Source: Methylobacterium planeticum (GTDB lineage Bacteria; Pseudomonadota; Alphaproteobacteria; Rhizobiales; Beijerinckiaceae). From it: a stretch of 64,000 nt of DNA. The notes beneath the pieces were generated by a model. The model was not told the DNA's origin and searched no databases. It saw only the letters and a list, made by a program, of their open reading frames with translations. The stretch is taken from assembly GCF_008806345.1 (NCBI RefSeq), contig NZ_VZZJ01000013.1, forward strand, positions 62,001-126,000. Reading direction: 5' to 3'. Positions 51,633 to 59,696 of this stretch are shown here, one piece after another (the first letter of the stretch is position 1; the number at the start of each line of letters is the position of its first letter). The translations under genes and the position numbers were made by a program.

Positions 51633-52639
51633 GGAGCAGTCCCGGCCCGCCGCGCGACCAGGGCGCGTCCGTATCCGTGGGCCAGCAGGCGGACGGCCTG
51701 CGCCAGCAGCGACACGAGCAGGGCCGCCGCCAGCGGAACCCAGTAGACGTCGCGCTTGGGACGGACCGTCACCGTGTCGATCCGGCGCGTCTCGATGCCG
51801 TCGAGGCGGTCGTAGATCTGCACCAGTCCGGCGCGGTCGAGGGCGCGGAAGAAGCCGCCGCCGGTCGTCGAGGCCACATCCCTGAGGGCCGTCTCGTCGA
51901 GCTTGTCCTCGCCCACCGTCGTCGGATCGCCGATGGCGACGGTGTGGATCACGATGCCCCGGTCCTTGGCCACCCCCGCCGCCTCGGCCGGCGGCACCCT
52001 GCTGGCGGTATCGTTGCCGTCGGTGAGCGCGATGATGGTCCTCGCCTTGACTTCGCTGCGCTTGAACAGGCCGATCCCAAGGCCGATGGCATCGCCCAAC
52101 GCCGTGCGCGGGCCCGCCATGCCGACGACCGTATCCCGCAGCATCCCGCGGCAGAGGTCGAGGTCCGTGGTGAAGGGAACGAGGGCGAAGGGCGCGTCGC
52201 CGAACACGACGACGCCGACGCGGTCGCCCCGGCGGCGCGACAGGAAGTCGTCGAGCACCGCCTTCACGGCGGTCAAGCGGTCGACCGTCCGGCCTTCGGC
52301 GTCGACGAAGTCGCGGGCGTCCATCGACCCCGAGAGGTCGACCAGCAGGAGGAGGTCGCGGGTCGGCTCGTCGCGGTGAAGAGGCGGCTCGATCCATTGC
52401 GGTCGCATCAGCACGGCGAGCACCAGCCCCCAACAGAGAACGAGCGTCGCGAGGCGCGGAAGGCTCCTCGGAGCCACGACCCCGCCCTGGCGGGGTTGCT
52501 GTCCCGTCAGGACGACGAGGCGGGCAAAGAAGGGAACGCGCAATCCGGCGCGGGAAGCCGTGTGAGCCGGCAGCAGCCACCAGGCCAGGAGCGGCAGGGG
52601 GGCGAGCAGCGCGAGCCAGGGGTGGGCGAAGGCCAGCAT
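51629..52639 (-). CDS. vWA-domain membrane protein (BatA/MxaC-like)
   Basis: 336 residues from ATG 52639. Two N-terminal membrane segments (HPWLALLAPLPLLAWWLLPA and LATLVLCWGLVLAVLMR) are followed by a true vWA domain: LLLLVDLSGSMDARDFVDAE carries the intact MIDAS DLSGSM, then VGVVVFGDAPFALVPFTTDL and TIIALTDGNDTASRVPPAEA (MIDAS Thr/Asp). A membrane helix near the C-terminus (VPLAAALLVSLLAQAVRLLA). It would bind a partner or metal on the periplasmic side under MoxR control. Overlaps the pseudo-vWA gene by ATGA. Confidence 0.92.
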   Translation of the reverse strand: MLAFAHPWLALLAPLPLLAWWLLPAHTASRAGLRVPFFARLVVLTGQQPRQGGVVAPRSLPRLATLVLCWGLVLAVLMRPQWIEPPLHRDEPTRDLLLLVDLSGSMDARDFVDAEGRTVDRLTAVKAVLDDFLSRRRGDRVGVVVFGDAPFALVPFTTDLDLCRGMLRDTVVGMAGPRTALGDAIGLGIGLFKRSEVKARTIIALTDGNDTASRVPPAEAAGVAKDRGIVIHTVAIGDPTTVGEDKLDETALRDVASTTGGGFFRALDRAGLVQIYDRLDGIETRRIDTVTVRPKRDVYWVPLAAALLVSLLAQAVRLLAHGYGRALVARRAGTAP

Positions 52640-52641
52640 GG

Positions 52642-53136
52642 TCAGGACCTTCCCGCCTCGGCCGGCCTGCGGTGCTCCGAGACCCAGATCCGGGCCTGGG
52701 CGATGAGGTTTCGCACCTCCCCGGCATCAGGATGCCGGGTGTCGTAGGCCTCGAGAAGGAGCCTCCGCACGGCCCCGGCATCGAGCTTGGCGCCTCCGGT
52801 CCTTGCGACGAAGTCGGCCCACCCGGCACCGCTGAGGGGCGCCACCTCGTCACGCGGGAAGGCCACCAGGGCGGCCCGCTTCATCACCTCCGAGATCCGA
52901 TCGACCGCGGAGGCGTCGGGACCGAGGGAGGCCGCGATGCGATCGAGCTCGGCCATGGCCGCGCGGCGATAGGCGTCGGCGTAGTGCCGGCTGAGGACGT
53001 CCCGCAGGGACATCGCCAGCATGGCGCCGAGCCCCGCCAGGACGAACCAGGCACCGGGCGCCGGCGGCCAGAACGCGACCGGGTCCGGCACGGCCAAGTC
53101 CCGCAGGTTCGCCAGGTTTCCGGGATCGTCAGCCAT
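52642..53136 (-). CDS. DUF4381 membrane protein
   Basis: 164 residues. The N-terminus (RDLAVPDPVAFWPPAPGAW) is followed by a membrane helix (GAWFVLAGLGAMLAMSLRDV, about 28-47) and a cytosolic helical domain (RHYADAYRRAAMAELDRIAA, VFPRDEVAPLSGAGWADFVA-like), the DUF4381 pattern found next to DUF58 and vWA genes in MoxR clusters. It starts 8 bases inside the DUF58 gene and stops 3 bases before the vWA start, so translation is coupled. Its role in the complex is not known. Confidence 0.9.
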   Translation of the reverse strand: MADDPGNLANLRDLAVPDPVAFWPPAPGAWFVLAGLGAMLAMSLRDVLSRHYADAYRRAAMAELDRIAASLGPDASAVDRISEVMKRAALVAFPRDEVAPLSGAGWADFVARTGGAKLDAGAVRRLLLEAYDTRHPDAGEVRNLIAQARIWVSEHRRPAEAGRS

Positions 53137-54139
53137 CGCGTCCGCCTCCCGCGGAGGAAGCCCGCCGCTCCATCCGCTTCCCGATCAGCTCCCGCAGCTG
53201 GGTGGCGACCTCCCGCTCGGTCGAGATGCGCAGGATCGGGATGGCGCGGCGGCGCGACAACCCGGTCAGGCGCTCGCCCCACGCGGCGCGCTCGTCCGCG
53301 TAGCGGCGGCGCAGGCCCGGGGAGGAGGAATCGACCTCGACCTGCGCCCCCCCCGAACTGAACACCGCGCGGCCCACGTCCGGCAGATCCAGCTCCAGGG
53401 GATCATGGATGTGGATCGCCAGAACATCGTTGTGGGCCGTCAGCCGGGTGACGAGGCGCGTCGTCTCCTCGTCCGCGCCGGCGGCGTCGGTGACGAGGCA
53501 GACGAGCCAATCGTGCGTGGCCATGCGCTCGGCCCGGCGCAAGGCCTCGTTCAACCGCCCGTCGGCGTCCGGCGGGGCGATGCCGGCTCCCAAGGTCCTG
53601 TTCTGCCGCGCGACCTCCGCGATGACCCGCACGGCCCCGCTCTCGCGCGCCTGCGGCCCGATCGACATCCTCTCGCGGTCACCGAACACGACTGCGCCGA
53701 CCCGATCGCCGAGCGAGGTGACCCGCCAGGCCGCGAGCGCCGCTGCCTCGGCCGCCACGACCGACTTCATCGCCCGGCGGCTGCCGAAGAACATCGAGCT
53801 GCGTTGGTCGACGAGGAGGAGGACGGGCCGGTCGCGCTCCTCCGAGTACACCCGCACGTGCGGCGCACCGAGGCGGGCGGTCGCCAACCAATCGATGGTG
53901 CGGGTGTCGTCGCCCGCGAAATAGTGGCGCAGCTCCTCGAAGTTCAGCCCGCGCCCGCGCAGGCGGGAGGCGTGCCGCCCCGAGAGCAGGCTCTGGACGG
54001 GCTGGCGCGGCAGGAAGCTGAAGCCCCGGGCGCGATGCCGCAGCCGCATCAGCTCGTCGAGCGTGACGAAGGCGCGTGCCTCTCCGCCGCCCCGTTCGCC
54101 GGCTCCTCCGCGCTGCACGGGCTGCCTCAGCCGAGCCAT
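53129..54139 (-). CDS. DUF58 protein
   Basis: 336 residues from ATG 54139. Conserved DUF58 features: GRHASRLRGRGLNFEELRHY, FAGDDTRTIDWLATARLGAP, VYSEERDRPVLLLVDQRSSM (the DxRSSM variant of the vWA MIDAS) and SLGDRVGAVVFGDRER. No membrane segment; it is cytosolic. In MoxR operons DUF58 is the direct substrate or partner of the AAA+ protein. It starts 14 bases after the MoxR stop. Counterpart of MxaS in methanol dehydrogenase maturation. Confidence 0.93.
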   Translation of the reverse strand: MARLRQPVQRGGAGERGGGEARAFVTLDELMRLRHRARGFSFLPRQPVQSLLSGRHASRLRGRGLNFEELRHYFAGDDTRTIDWLATARLGAPHVRVYSEERDRPVLLLVDQRSSMFFGSRRAMKSVVAAEAAALAAWRVTSLGDRVGAVVFGDRERMSIGPQARESGAVRVIAEVARQNRTLGAGIAPPDADGRLNEALRRAERMATHDWLVCLVTDAAGADEETTRLVTRLTAHNDVLAIHIHDPLELDLPDVGRAVFSSGGAQVEVDSSSPGLRRRYADERAAWGERLTGLSRRRAIPILRISTEREVATQLRELIGKRMERRASSAGGGRDG

Positions 54140-54153
54140 CGCACGCCCCGGGA

Positions 54154-55161
54154 TTAGGCCGCCACCGCGACCTGCCTCACCACCTCGTCGAGAACTGCGT
54201 CCGGCATCAGCCCATCCGCGCCCGCCTCGTAGCTCAGCGAGACGCGGTGCCTCAGGCAGTCGTGGAGGATCGCCGTCACGTCCTCCGGCGTGGCGTAGTC
54301 GCGTCCCCGCAGCCAGGCGCCGACCCGCGCGCAGCGGTCGAGCGCCAGCGAGCCGCGCGGGCTCGCCCCGATGGCGATCCAGCGCTTCAGCTTGTCCCCG
54401 AACTCGCCGGGCCGGCGTGTCGCGGCGACGAGGCCGACCATGTACGCCTCGATCGCATCCTTGGTGACCACGCGATCGATCTCGGCGCGTGCGTCGAAGA
54501 TCACCTGCTGCGGGATCTTCGGCGGCCCGCCGGCCTTCGGACCGGACGCGGCCTGCTCGGACCGGACGAGGCGCAGGACCCGCACCTCGTCGGCGTCCGA
54601 AGGATAGTCGATCCGGACATGCATGAGGAACCGGTCCATCTGGGCCTCGGGCAGCGGATAGGTCCCCTCCTGCTCGATGGGGTTCTGGGTGGCGAGCACC
54701 ATGAAGAGCGGGGGCAGGTCGTAGCGCGTGCCGGCCACCGTCACATGGCGCTCCTCCATCGCCTCGAGGAGCGCGGACTGCACCTTGGCGGGGGCACGGT
54801 TGATCTCGTCGGCCAGAACGAGGTTGCCGAAGACCGGCCCTCTGCGGAACTCGAACTGCCCGTCGCTGCGCAGGATCTCGCCGCCGGTCACGTCCGACGG
54901 AAGCAGATCCGGCGTGAACTGGATGCGGCTGAAGGCCGATTCCAGGTTTTTGGAGAGGCTCTTGATCGCCCGCGTCTTGGCAAGGCCGGGCAATCCCTCG
55001 AGCAGGACGTTGCCGTCGGCGAGCAGCGCGATGACGAGGCGCTCGACCACGCGCTCCTGGCCGATGATGTCCTGGTTGATGCGAGCCTGCAGGTCGAGGA
55101 TGGCGGCCCTTGCGGCCGTTCCGCTGCCACCGTCCCGCTGATCCGCGCCGTCCTGGAACAT
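54154..55161 (-). CDS. MoxR-family AAA+ ATPase
   Basis: 335 residues from ATG 55161 (GTG 55167 is in frame, but the ribosome site GGGAG at 55171-55175 suits the ATG). Walker A GLPGLAKT, Walker B VLADEINRAPAKVQSALLEA, sensor 1 MVLATQNPIEQEGTYPLPEA, arginine finger AQMDRFLMHVRIDYPSD, and the lid ending ATPEDVTAILHDCLRHRVSL. MoxR ATPases act as chaperones that, together with vWA proteins, mature metalloenzymes. It is the first gene of a seven-gene operon (54154 down to 48758), and a strong motif-linked promoter ends about 20 bases upstream. Confidence 0.96.
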   Translation of the reverse strand: MFQDGADQRDGGSGTAARAAILDLQARINQDIIGQERVVERLVIALLADGNVLLEGLPGLAKTRAIKSLSKNLESAFSRIQFTPDLLPSDVTGGEILRSDGQFEFRRGPVFGNLVLADEINRAPAKVQSALLEAMEERHVTVAGTRYDLPPLFMVLATQNPIEQEGTYPLPEAQMDRFLMHVRIDYPSDADEVRVLRLVRSEQAASGPKAGGPPKIPQQVIFDARAEIDRVVTKDAIEAYMVGLVAATRRPGEFGDKLKRWIAIGASPRGSLALDRCARVGAWLRGRDYATPEDVTAILHDCLRHRVSLSYEAGADGLMPDAVLDEVVRQVAVAA

Positions 55162-55167
55162 GCCCAC

Positions 55168-55507
55168 GCGCTCCCACCCGGATTATGGACGCGCTGCCGA
55201 CCCTGTCAGCCCTGTAACCGTAACAGCCTTGCGGATTCCGCGCCTGCCGTCAGGCGATCTGGCCGGGCGCGCGGGAAACGCGACGGCAATGCTCGGGGAC
55301 GTCCCGGCCGACGCGTTCACGCGGGTCATCGGTCTTGCCACCGCGCCGGCGTGACGCCGTCCTCAAGGAGGCGCTCGAGAGGGCGTCCTAGACGCGGTGG
55401 TCGATCACGCTGCGCGTTCACGGCGGCATCGACCACCGGCTGAACGGTGCTGCTGACCTTCGTCGGCCTCTGTTCGGCTTCCACAACAGCGGCAGCCGCT
55501 CCACGCC
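55168..55507. other. Region between the MoxR operon and the barrel gene
   Basis: Contains the MoxR promoter and copy 4 of the operator-like motif (55212-55226). The remaining 280 bases to the barrel gene hold no convincing gene. Confidence 0.55.
55182..55226 (-). promoter_or_regulatory. Operator-promoter for the MoxR operon, copy 4
   Basis: Read on the minus strand: CTGTTACGGTTACAG (55226-55212), 2 bases, -35 CTGACA (55209-55204), 16-base spacer, -10 CATAAT (55187-55182). The predicted start is near 55175, leaving a very short leader before the MoxR ribosome site. The layout matches copies 5 and 6. Confidence 0.7.
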
Positions 55508-56533
55508 TCAGAACTTCGCAATCAAGGGCTTGGGCTCCGGCGCGGCCTTCGGCGGCGCGACCCAGAGCGGAAACGACACCTCCAGGAAGCCGATCGTGCC
55601 CTGGAAGCGATTCTCGACTTCGACCTCGCGCAAGACCTTCAGCCGCGCCGTGATCGGGATCTTTCCGGCCTCGCCGGTCACGCTGATGGTACCGCCGACC
55701 GCCGTCGCACGCCCCTTGAACGGGCCGAGACGGGCCCCGGGGCCACTGTCGCCCGTGATCTGCTCATAGTGCGAGGCGATGACGCCGACCGACACTTCCT
55801 TGGATAAGTACTTCGAGGCCGAGACGTCGACGTGGAACTCCGTGCCGGTCGTGTACTGGGTCGCCGGATTCTTGCCGTTGAAGGTGAAGCCCGCAGCGGT
55901 GGAGAGTTCGATGCCGAGGGCAGGGTCGAGATAGGTGGCCGCCGCGGAGACGTCGCCGATGGTGCGGTTCAGGGCGACGTTCGAGAGCTGCCCCGGCTCG
56001 TAGCCGCCGGCCGGGATGCTGAGCACACCCGCCAGCTTCCAGTGCCAGTTGCCGGAATGCCAGCCGAGGCTCGCCGACACGATGGGATCGCCAGGGTTCA
56101 GGGTCGCGTCCGCCACGCTCACGCCGACGGGGCGGCCGAGCACCTGGTTGACGAGAGGGCCGTTGAGCAGCACACCCGCGCGCACGGCCGGCTCGCCGAA
56201 GGGCATCACGAAGGCAAAGGCCAGTTCGCCGCCGAGGATCTCGACCGGAGTGACCCACAGCGCCGTCGCGAAGTCGGCCACGAGGTTCACATTGACGTTC
56301 GCGACGACGTTGCCGCCGAGCTGGGTCTGCCGATTGCCGCCGATCTTGCCGTTGTAGAAGTAGGTGGTGCTGTCGAAGTAGAGGCCCGGCGGCGGCACGA
56401 TCCCGCCCAGGGGCACAGCCTGCCCTTCGATGTAGAAGCTGAGGCCACCCTCGGCGGCTTCGGTGGTGGGAACGGAAACGAGCATCCCGCCGAGAGCCAA
56501 TCCGCGAGACAGATTGCGCACGAACGACCGCAT
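55508..56533 (-). CDS. Outer-membrane beta-barrel, SphA/MetA-pathway family
   Basis: 341 residues from ATG 56533. Signal peptide 1-27 (SFVRNLSRGLALGGMLVSVP ending TEA). The mature protein is an alternating beta-strand series: GGLSFYIEGQAVPLGGIVPP PGLYFDSTTYFYNGK, NVVANVNVNLVADFATALWV, YLDPALGIELSTAAGFTFNG, NRFQGTIGFLEVSFPLWVAP, ending PLIAKF with terminal Phe. This is the meta-pathway phenol-degradation/SphA transporter family, typically an outer-membrane channel for small hydrophobic compounds. It is on the same strand as both neighbouring operons, 191 bases after the peptidase gene. The cargo is unknown. Confidence 0.9.
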   Translation of the reverse strand: MRSFVRNLSRGLALGGMLVSVPTTEAAEGGLSFYIEGQAVPLGGIVPPPGLYFDSTTYFYNGKIGGNRQTQLGGNVVANVNVNLVADFATALWVTPVEILGGELAFAFVMPFGEPAVRAGVLLNGPLVNQVLGRPVGVSVADATLNPGDPIVSASLGWHSGNWHWKLAGVLSIPAGGYEPGQLSNVALNRTIGDVSAAATYLDPALGIELSTAAGFTFNGKNPATQYTTGTEFHVDVSASKYLSKEVSVGVIASHYEQITGDSGPGARLGPFKGRATAVGGTISVTGEAGKIPITARLKVLREVEVENRFQGTIGFLEVSFPLWVAPPKAAPEPKPLIAKF

Positions 56534-56724
56534 AGTTTCGCCCCCGTTTGTATTGTTCCGTTCTCGGATACTTGCCGGCATCGCGGAATACGCTCAGAAG
56601 ACTGCCCGAAGCATAGCCTGTAAAGCCCGGTCTCACCGCTTCCTGTGAGAGTATGTCCGCTGGGCAACACCGGGCGCGACGCGGTGTGCCGGGGCTTCCG
56701 TTTCGAGGATGTGGCCGTCGGCGC

Positions 56725-57582
56725 CTACCGGCCGCGCGCCGCACGCTGGAACGCATGCCGCAGGCGCTCTCCCGGGCCGGGCTTCACGCGGAGATGCGGG
56801 ACGATCAGCCTGTCGAAGGCGAAGGCGACCTGATCGTATTCCACGCCGCAGCCCTCGGCCCGGTCCTTCGGAAGATGGCCCTTGGCGACGATGTATCCGA
56901 AAGCCTTCTTGTCGGAGCCGTAGGCCAGGCAGGCGAGGTTGTAGAAGCGCTGCCAGGACAAGCCGTGGCTGTCGGCGAAGGCGCCCTGATCGAGCGGCTC
57001 GTCCTTGCCGTTCGTCGCGAAGAAGTAGGCGCTGCCGTTCACGACCGTCCGCGCCTCCTCGCCCCCCAGTTGGAGCAGCGCGAAGGCGGCCACCTGATCG
57101 GCGGCGTCCTCCTCGCGCCCGAGAACGGGTATGTCGAGCAGGTCGAACAGGGCGTGCCCGCTCTCGTGCATGAGGATCTGGGCGACAGGACCGACGAGCG
57201 CCTCCTGACGCGTGACGCCGGCCGGCGATTTCGTCTTCGGGGCCGCCTTGTAGACGCTCTCGATGAGCTCGTAGCAGAGCGTGACGCTCCGGTTCTCGGG
57301 CGCGTACCAGGCGTTCAACTCGCCGGCGCACTCCTTGAGGCGGTAGGTCAGGCGGGCGGGAAGGCGTGCGAGCCCGACGATCGCCCCGATCCGCTCCAGC
57401 ACGCGCTGCCGACGCATGTCGTCGTAGATCCCGCGATAGTCGGCCTTCTTCGGGGCATCGTAGAGGATGCGGATCCGGTCCGAGAGGGCAGGCCGGGACG
57501 CTCGCGCCGCGGCGGCACCATGCGGACAAGACGTGGCTGCGACCAGGAACGCGAGACCGAGGCAGCCCGACCGGGCACACAT
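56725..57582 (-). CDS. Exported DUF4344 putative metallopeptidase
   Basis: 285 residues from ATG 57582. Signal peptide 1-24 (SGCLGLAFLVAATSCPHGAA). The domain contains KADYRGIYDDMRRQRVLERI, WYAPENRSVTLCYELIESVY and the zinc motif QILMHESGHALFDLLDIPVL (HExxH), followed by EDAADQVAAFALLQLGGEEA. The end reads VEYDQVAFAFDRLIVPHLRV. DUF4344 proteins are annotated as peptidases by this motif; activity is not shown. The start overlaps the PRC gene stop by one base (TGATG). Confidence 0.92.
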   Translation of the reverse strand: MCARSGCLGLAFLVAATSCPHGAAAARASRPALSDRIRILYDAPKKADYRGIYDDMRRQRVLERIGAIVGLARLPARLTYRLKECAGELNAWYAPENRSVTLCYELIESVYKAAPKTKSPAGVTRQEALVGPVAQILMHESGHALFDLLDIPVLGREEDAADQVAAFALLQLGGEEARTVVNGSAYFFATNGKDEPLDQGAFADSHGLSWQRFYNLACLAYGSDKKAFGYIVAKGHLPKDRAEGCGVEYDQVAFAFDRLIVPHLRVKPGPGERLRHAFQRAARGR

Positions 57583-57977
57583 CAGCGTGCACTCCGCGCC
57601 GGGACGTCGAGGCGCTGCATGGTCAGGACGGCGGCACGATCGTCCGTCGAGACGATCCGGTCCCTCCGTCGGGCCAAGCGGTGGAACGGGACGGCGATCA
57701 CCCCCCCGCCCATCAGCGATCGCACGTCCACGACGGCGAGTTCGTGCATGCCGTCGGGCGACGTGCGCACGTCCGCGATGCGGCCGATCGCGTGACCATC
57801 CGAGGTGTAGACCCACTGGCCGCGCCCGGATCGCCGCAGGCTCTCGGCGAGGATCTGGTAATAGGCATTGTCCCAGCCGTCGGAGGGCGAGGCCAAAGCC
57901 TGCGCTTGTGCCGCGGTCGCGGCGGCCAAGGTCAGGCACGCCGACAAGCCGCGACCCGGGCCGCGGAAGCGATTCAT
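57582..57977 (-). CDS. Exported PRC-barrel protein, second of a pair
   Basis: 131 residues from ATG 57977. Signal peptide 1-25 (GLSACLTLAAATAAQAQA). The mature domain reads VYTSDGHAIGRIADVRTSPD, HELAVVDVRSLMGGGVIAVP and FHRLARRRDRIVSTDDRAAV, the PRC-barrel pattern of secreted proteins with the GG-x-I/V-A/G-VP turn. It is paralogous to the preceding gene (35-40% by eye). It overlaps both neighbours: TGA within ATGA at its 5' side, TGATG at its 3' side. Secreted PRC-barrel proteins may bind other envelope proteins. Confidence 0.88.
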   Translation of the reverse strand: MNRFRGPGRGLSACLTLAAATAAQAQALASPSDGWDNAYYQILAESLRRSGRGQWVYTSDGHAIGRIADVRTSPDGMHELAVVDVRSLMGGGVIAVPFHRLARRRDRIVSTDDRAAVLTMQRLDVPARSAR

Positions 57978-58387
57978 CGCGTGACCTCCGCCGCCCTGTC
58001 CAGCCGTCGCATCCGCTGGATGGCCGTGCCATCCGCCTCCACGACGACCCGGCCCTGCCGTCGCTCCAGGTGATGGAGCGGGACCCCGATCCAACCTCCT
58101 CCCAGGCGTGGTCGGACCTGGATGATGGCGCGTTCCCCGATGCCGTCCGGCGACAGACGGATGGCTCTGAGGCGTCCGGCAAGATGGCCATCCGCGGTGT
58201 GGACCGACCCATGCTGCCTCATGCGACGCTGGCTCCCGGAGACGATCCGGCGGAAGGCATTGGCCTGGACATCCACGAGGGGCACCGGCGGCTGCGCCGA
58301 GGCCGAGGTCATGCCGGGCGCTCCAACGGCGACGGCAAGGAGCGGCCAGTGGACGGATGCGGCGCTGCCCGGCTGCCGGACGCTCAT
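57974..58387 (-). CDS. Exported PRC-barrel-like protein, first of a pair
   Basis: 137 residues from ATG 58387. Signal peptide (SAASVHWPLLAVAVGAPGMT to ASAQ). The mature part has SVHTADGHLAGRLRAIRLSP, IGERAIIQVRPRLGGGWIGV and PLHHLERRQGRVVVEADGTA, the same order of elements as its neighbour. It overlaps both adjacent genes by 4 bases (ATGA). Likely arose by tandem duplication with the downstream PRC gene. Confidence 0.85.
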   Translation of the reverse strand: MSVRQPGSAASVHWPLLAVAVGAPGMTSASAQPPVPLVDVQANAFRRIVSGSQRRMRQHGSVHTADGHLAGRLRAIRLSPDGIGERAIIQVRPRLGGGWIGVPLHHLERRQGRVVVEADGTAIQRMRRLDRAAEVTR

Positions 58388-58527
58388 GATCCGCTCCCCT
58401 CGCGCCGGAAGCCGGTATGGCTCTTGAGAGTGTCGACCGGTTCGGTTGAGACGCCGGCGGGCACGAAGAACCTGTCGCCCGCGGCCTCCGTCCCAGTGGG
58501 ACAGTCGAGCGTGGGCGCGTCCGTCAT
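58384..58527 (-). CDS. 47-residue protein, possible remnant of an FGE tail
   Basis: ATG 58527 gives MTDAPTLDCPTGTEAAGDRF and ends VDTLKSHTGFRREGSGS with TGA at 58384. Its end matches the C-terminus of the formylglycine-generating enzyme of this locus (IDTSTSHIGFRCVRRG) in pattern, so it looks like the start of some gene joined to an FGE tail. It is held by ATGA overlaps on both sides and so is still positioned for translation. A functional short protein or a coupling element are both possible. Confidence 0.6.
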   Translation of the reverse strand: MTDAPTLDCPTGTEAAGDRFFVPAGVSTEPVDTLKSHTGFRREGSGS

Positions 58528-59543
58528 GGCGCGCTCCACGCCTGCGGGGGGAACACCGCCTTCCAGTCCTCCCGCATGTCCACCACCGTCCAGCCGCGCT
58601 CCCCGGCCTCGTCAAGGGCCTTGTCGAGGCGGCCGACATGGGACTGCCGATCGTAGGCGTACTCGCGCTCGGCGTCGGTGTGATGGACGAGCCCGAGGAA
58701 GCGCGGGCCTGTCCCGCCCGCCGTCCATTCCAGCATCTGCTTGTCGCCATCCGAGTTGCCGAATGCAAGAATCGGCCGCCGACCGATGAAGCGGTCGATG
58801 CCCGATGGCTTGCCAGGGCCGTCGTCGATGAACTCGACCTTGGCCTCCTTCAGAAGGACCGGTGTCCCGTCGGATTCGATCTCGAACCTGGTCTGCCCGG
58901 ACGAGCCGACGACCTGTTCGGGTGGGATGCCGTAGGCCCGCTCGGCGAAGACCCGCATGAATTCGATCCCACCGCTGGAGACGATGAAGGTCTTGAAGCC
59001 GCTGGCACGCAGGTAGCCGAGCAGTTCCAGCATCGGCTGGTAGACGAGGCTGTCGTAGGGCCGGTCGAAGCGGGGATGCCGGGCGGTTCGGAGCCAGTCC
59101 GCGACGAGGCCGTTGAACACACCCGTCGTCATACCTGCGTGGGTCGCCGCCATGATCTGAAGCAGGCCCTTCTCGCCGGAGGCGGCCAACGCCTCGGGAT
59201 CGCCCTCGATCACGCCCTTGAAGGGCTGGGTGTCCTTCCATTCCGGATGCTGCGGCGCGAGTGCCTTGACCCGGTCGAGGGCGAAGGCGGCCTGGAAGTA
59301 GATCGGCTGCTCGGCCCAGAGGGTCCCGTCATTGTCGAACACCGCGATGCGCTCCGCGGGCGCGACGAAATCCTGCCCTCCGGCGGCGGCGACGCGGCCG
59401 ACGAAGTCCAGGATCTTTTGCCTGGGACCGCCCTCGGTCCAGGACGGCAGCGGATCCGCTTGCGCGGCGGCGACGGCGACACCCCGGATCCCCGGCGCCG
59501 CAAGGAGCGTCGCGGCGCCCGACAAGATCGCGCGGCGGTTCAT
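58524..59543 (-). CDS. Exported HAD-superfamily phosphatase
   Basis: 339 residues from ATG 59543. The N-terminus NRRAILSGAATLLAAPGIRG looks like a Tat signal (twin Arg). Catalytic motif I is ERIAVFDNDGTLWAEQPIYF (DxDGT), motif II TFIVSSGGIEFMR, motif III/IV ILAFGNSDGDKQMLEW. It is a phosphoserine-phosphatase-like HAD hydrolase of the periplasm. It is 153 bases after the sulfatase stop and its own stop overlaps the 47-residue gene (ATGA). Substrate unknown. Confidence 0.92.
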   Translation of the reverse strand: MNRRAILSGAATLLAAPGIRGVAVAAAQADPLPSWTEGGPRQKILDFVGRVAAAGGQDFVAPAERIAVFDNDGTLWAEQPIYFQAAFALDRVKALAPQHPEWKDTQPFKGVIEGDPEALAASGEKGLLQIMAATHAGMTTGVFNGLVADWLRTARHPRFDRPYDSLVYQPMLELLGYLRASGFKTFIVSSGGIEFMRVFAERAYGIPPEQVVGSSGQTRFEIESDGTPVLLKEAKVEFIDDGPGKPSGIDRFIGRRPILAFGNSDGDKQMLEWTAGGTGPRFLGLVHHTDAEREYAYDRQSHVGRLDKALDEAGERGWTVVDMREDWKAVFPPQAWSAP

Positions 59544-59696
59544 GGCCCTGATCCGTGAGCGCATGCTTCGCCCTCCGAACGAAACCGAGGCTCCAAGACC
59601 TGACACCGGTGAGATCGTCCGCGTCATCGCCACGTCGAACCTGCGTTTGATCCGCTCGCCGCCCTGGAGCGAAGACGGGGCCACATGGTCGATGCG

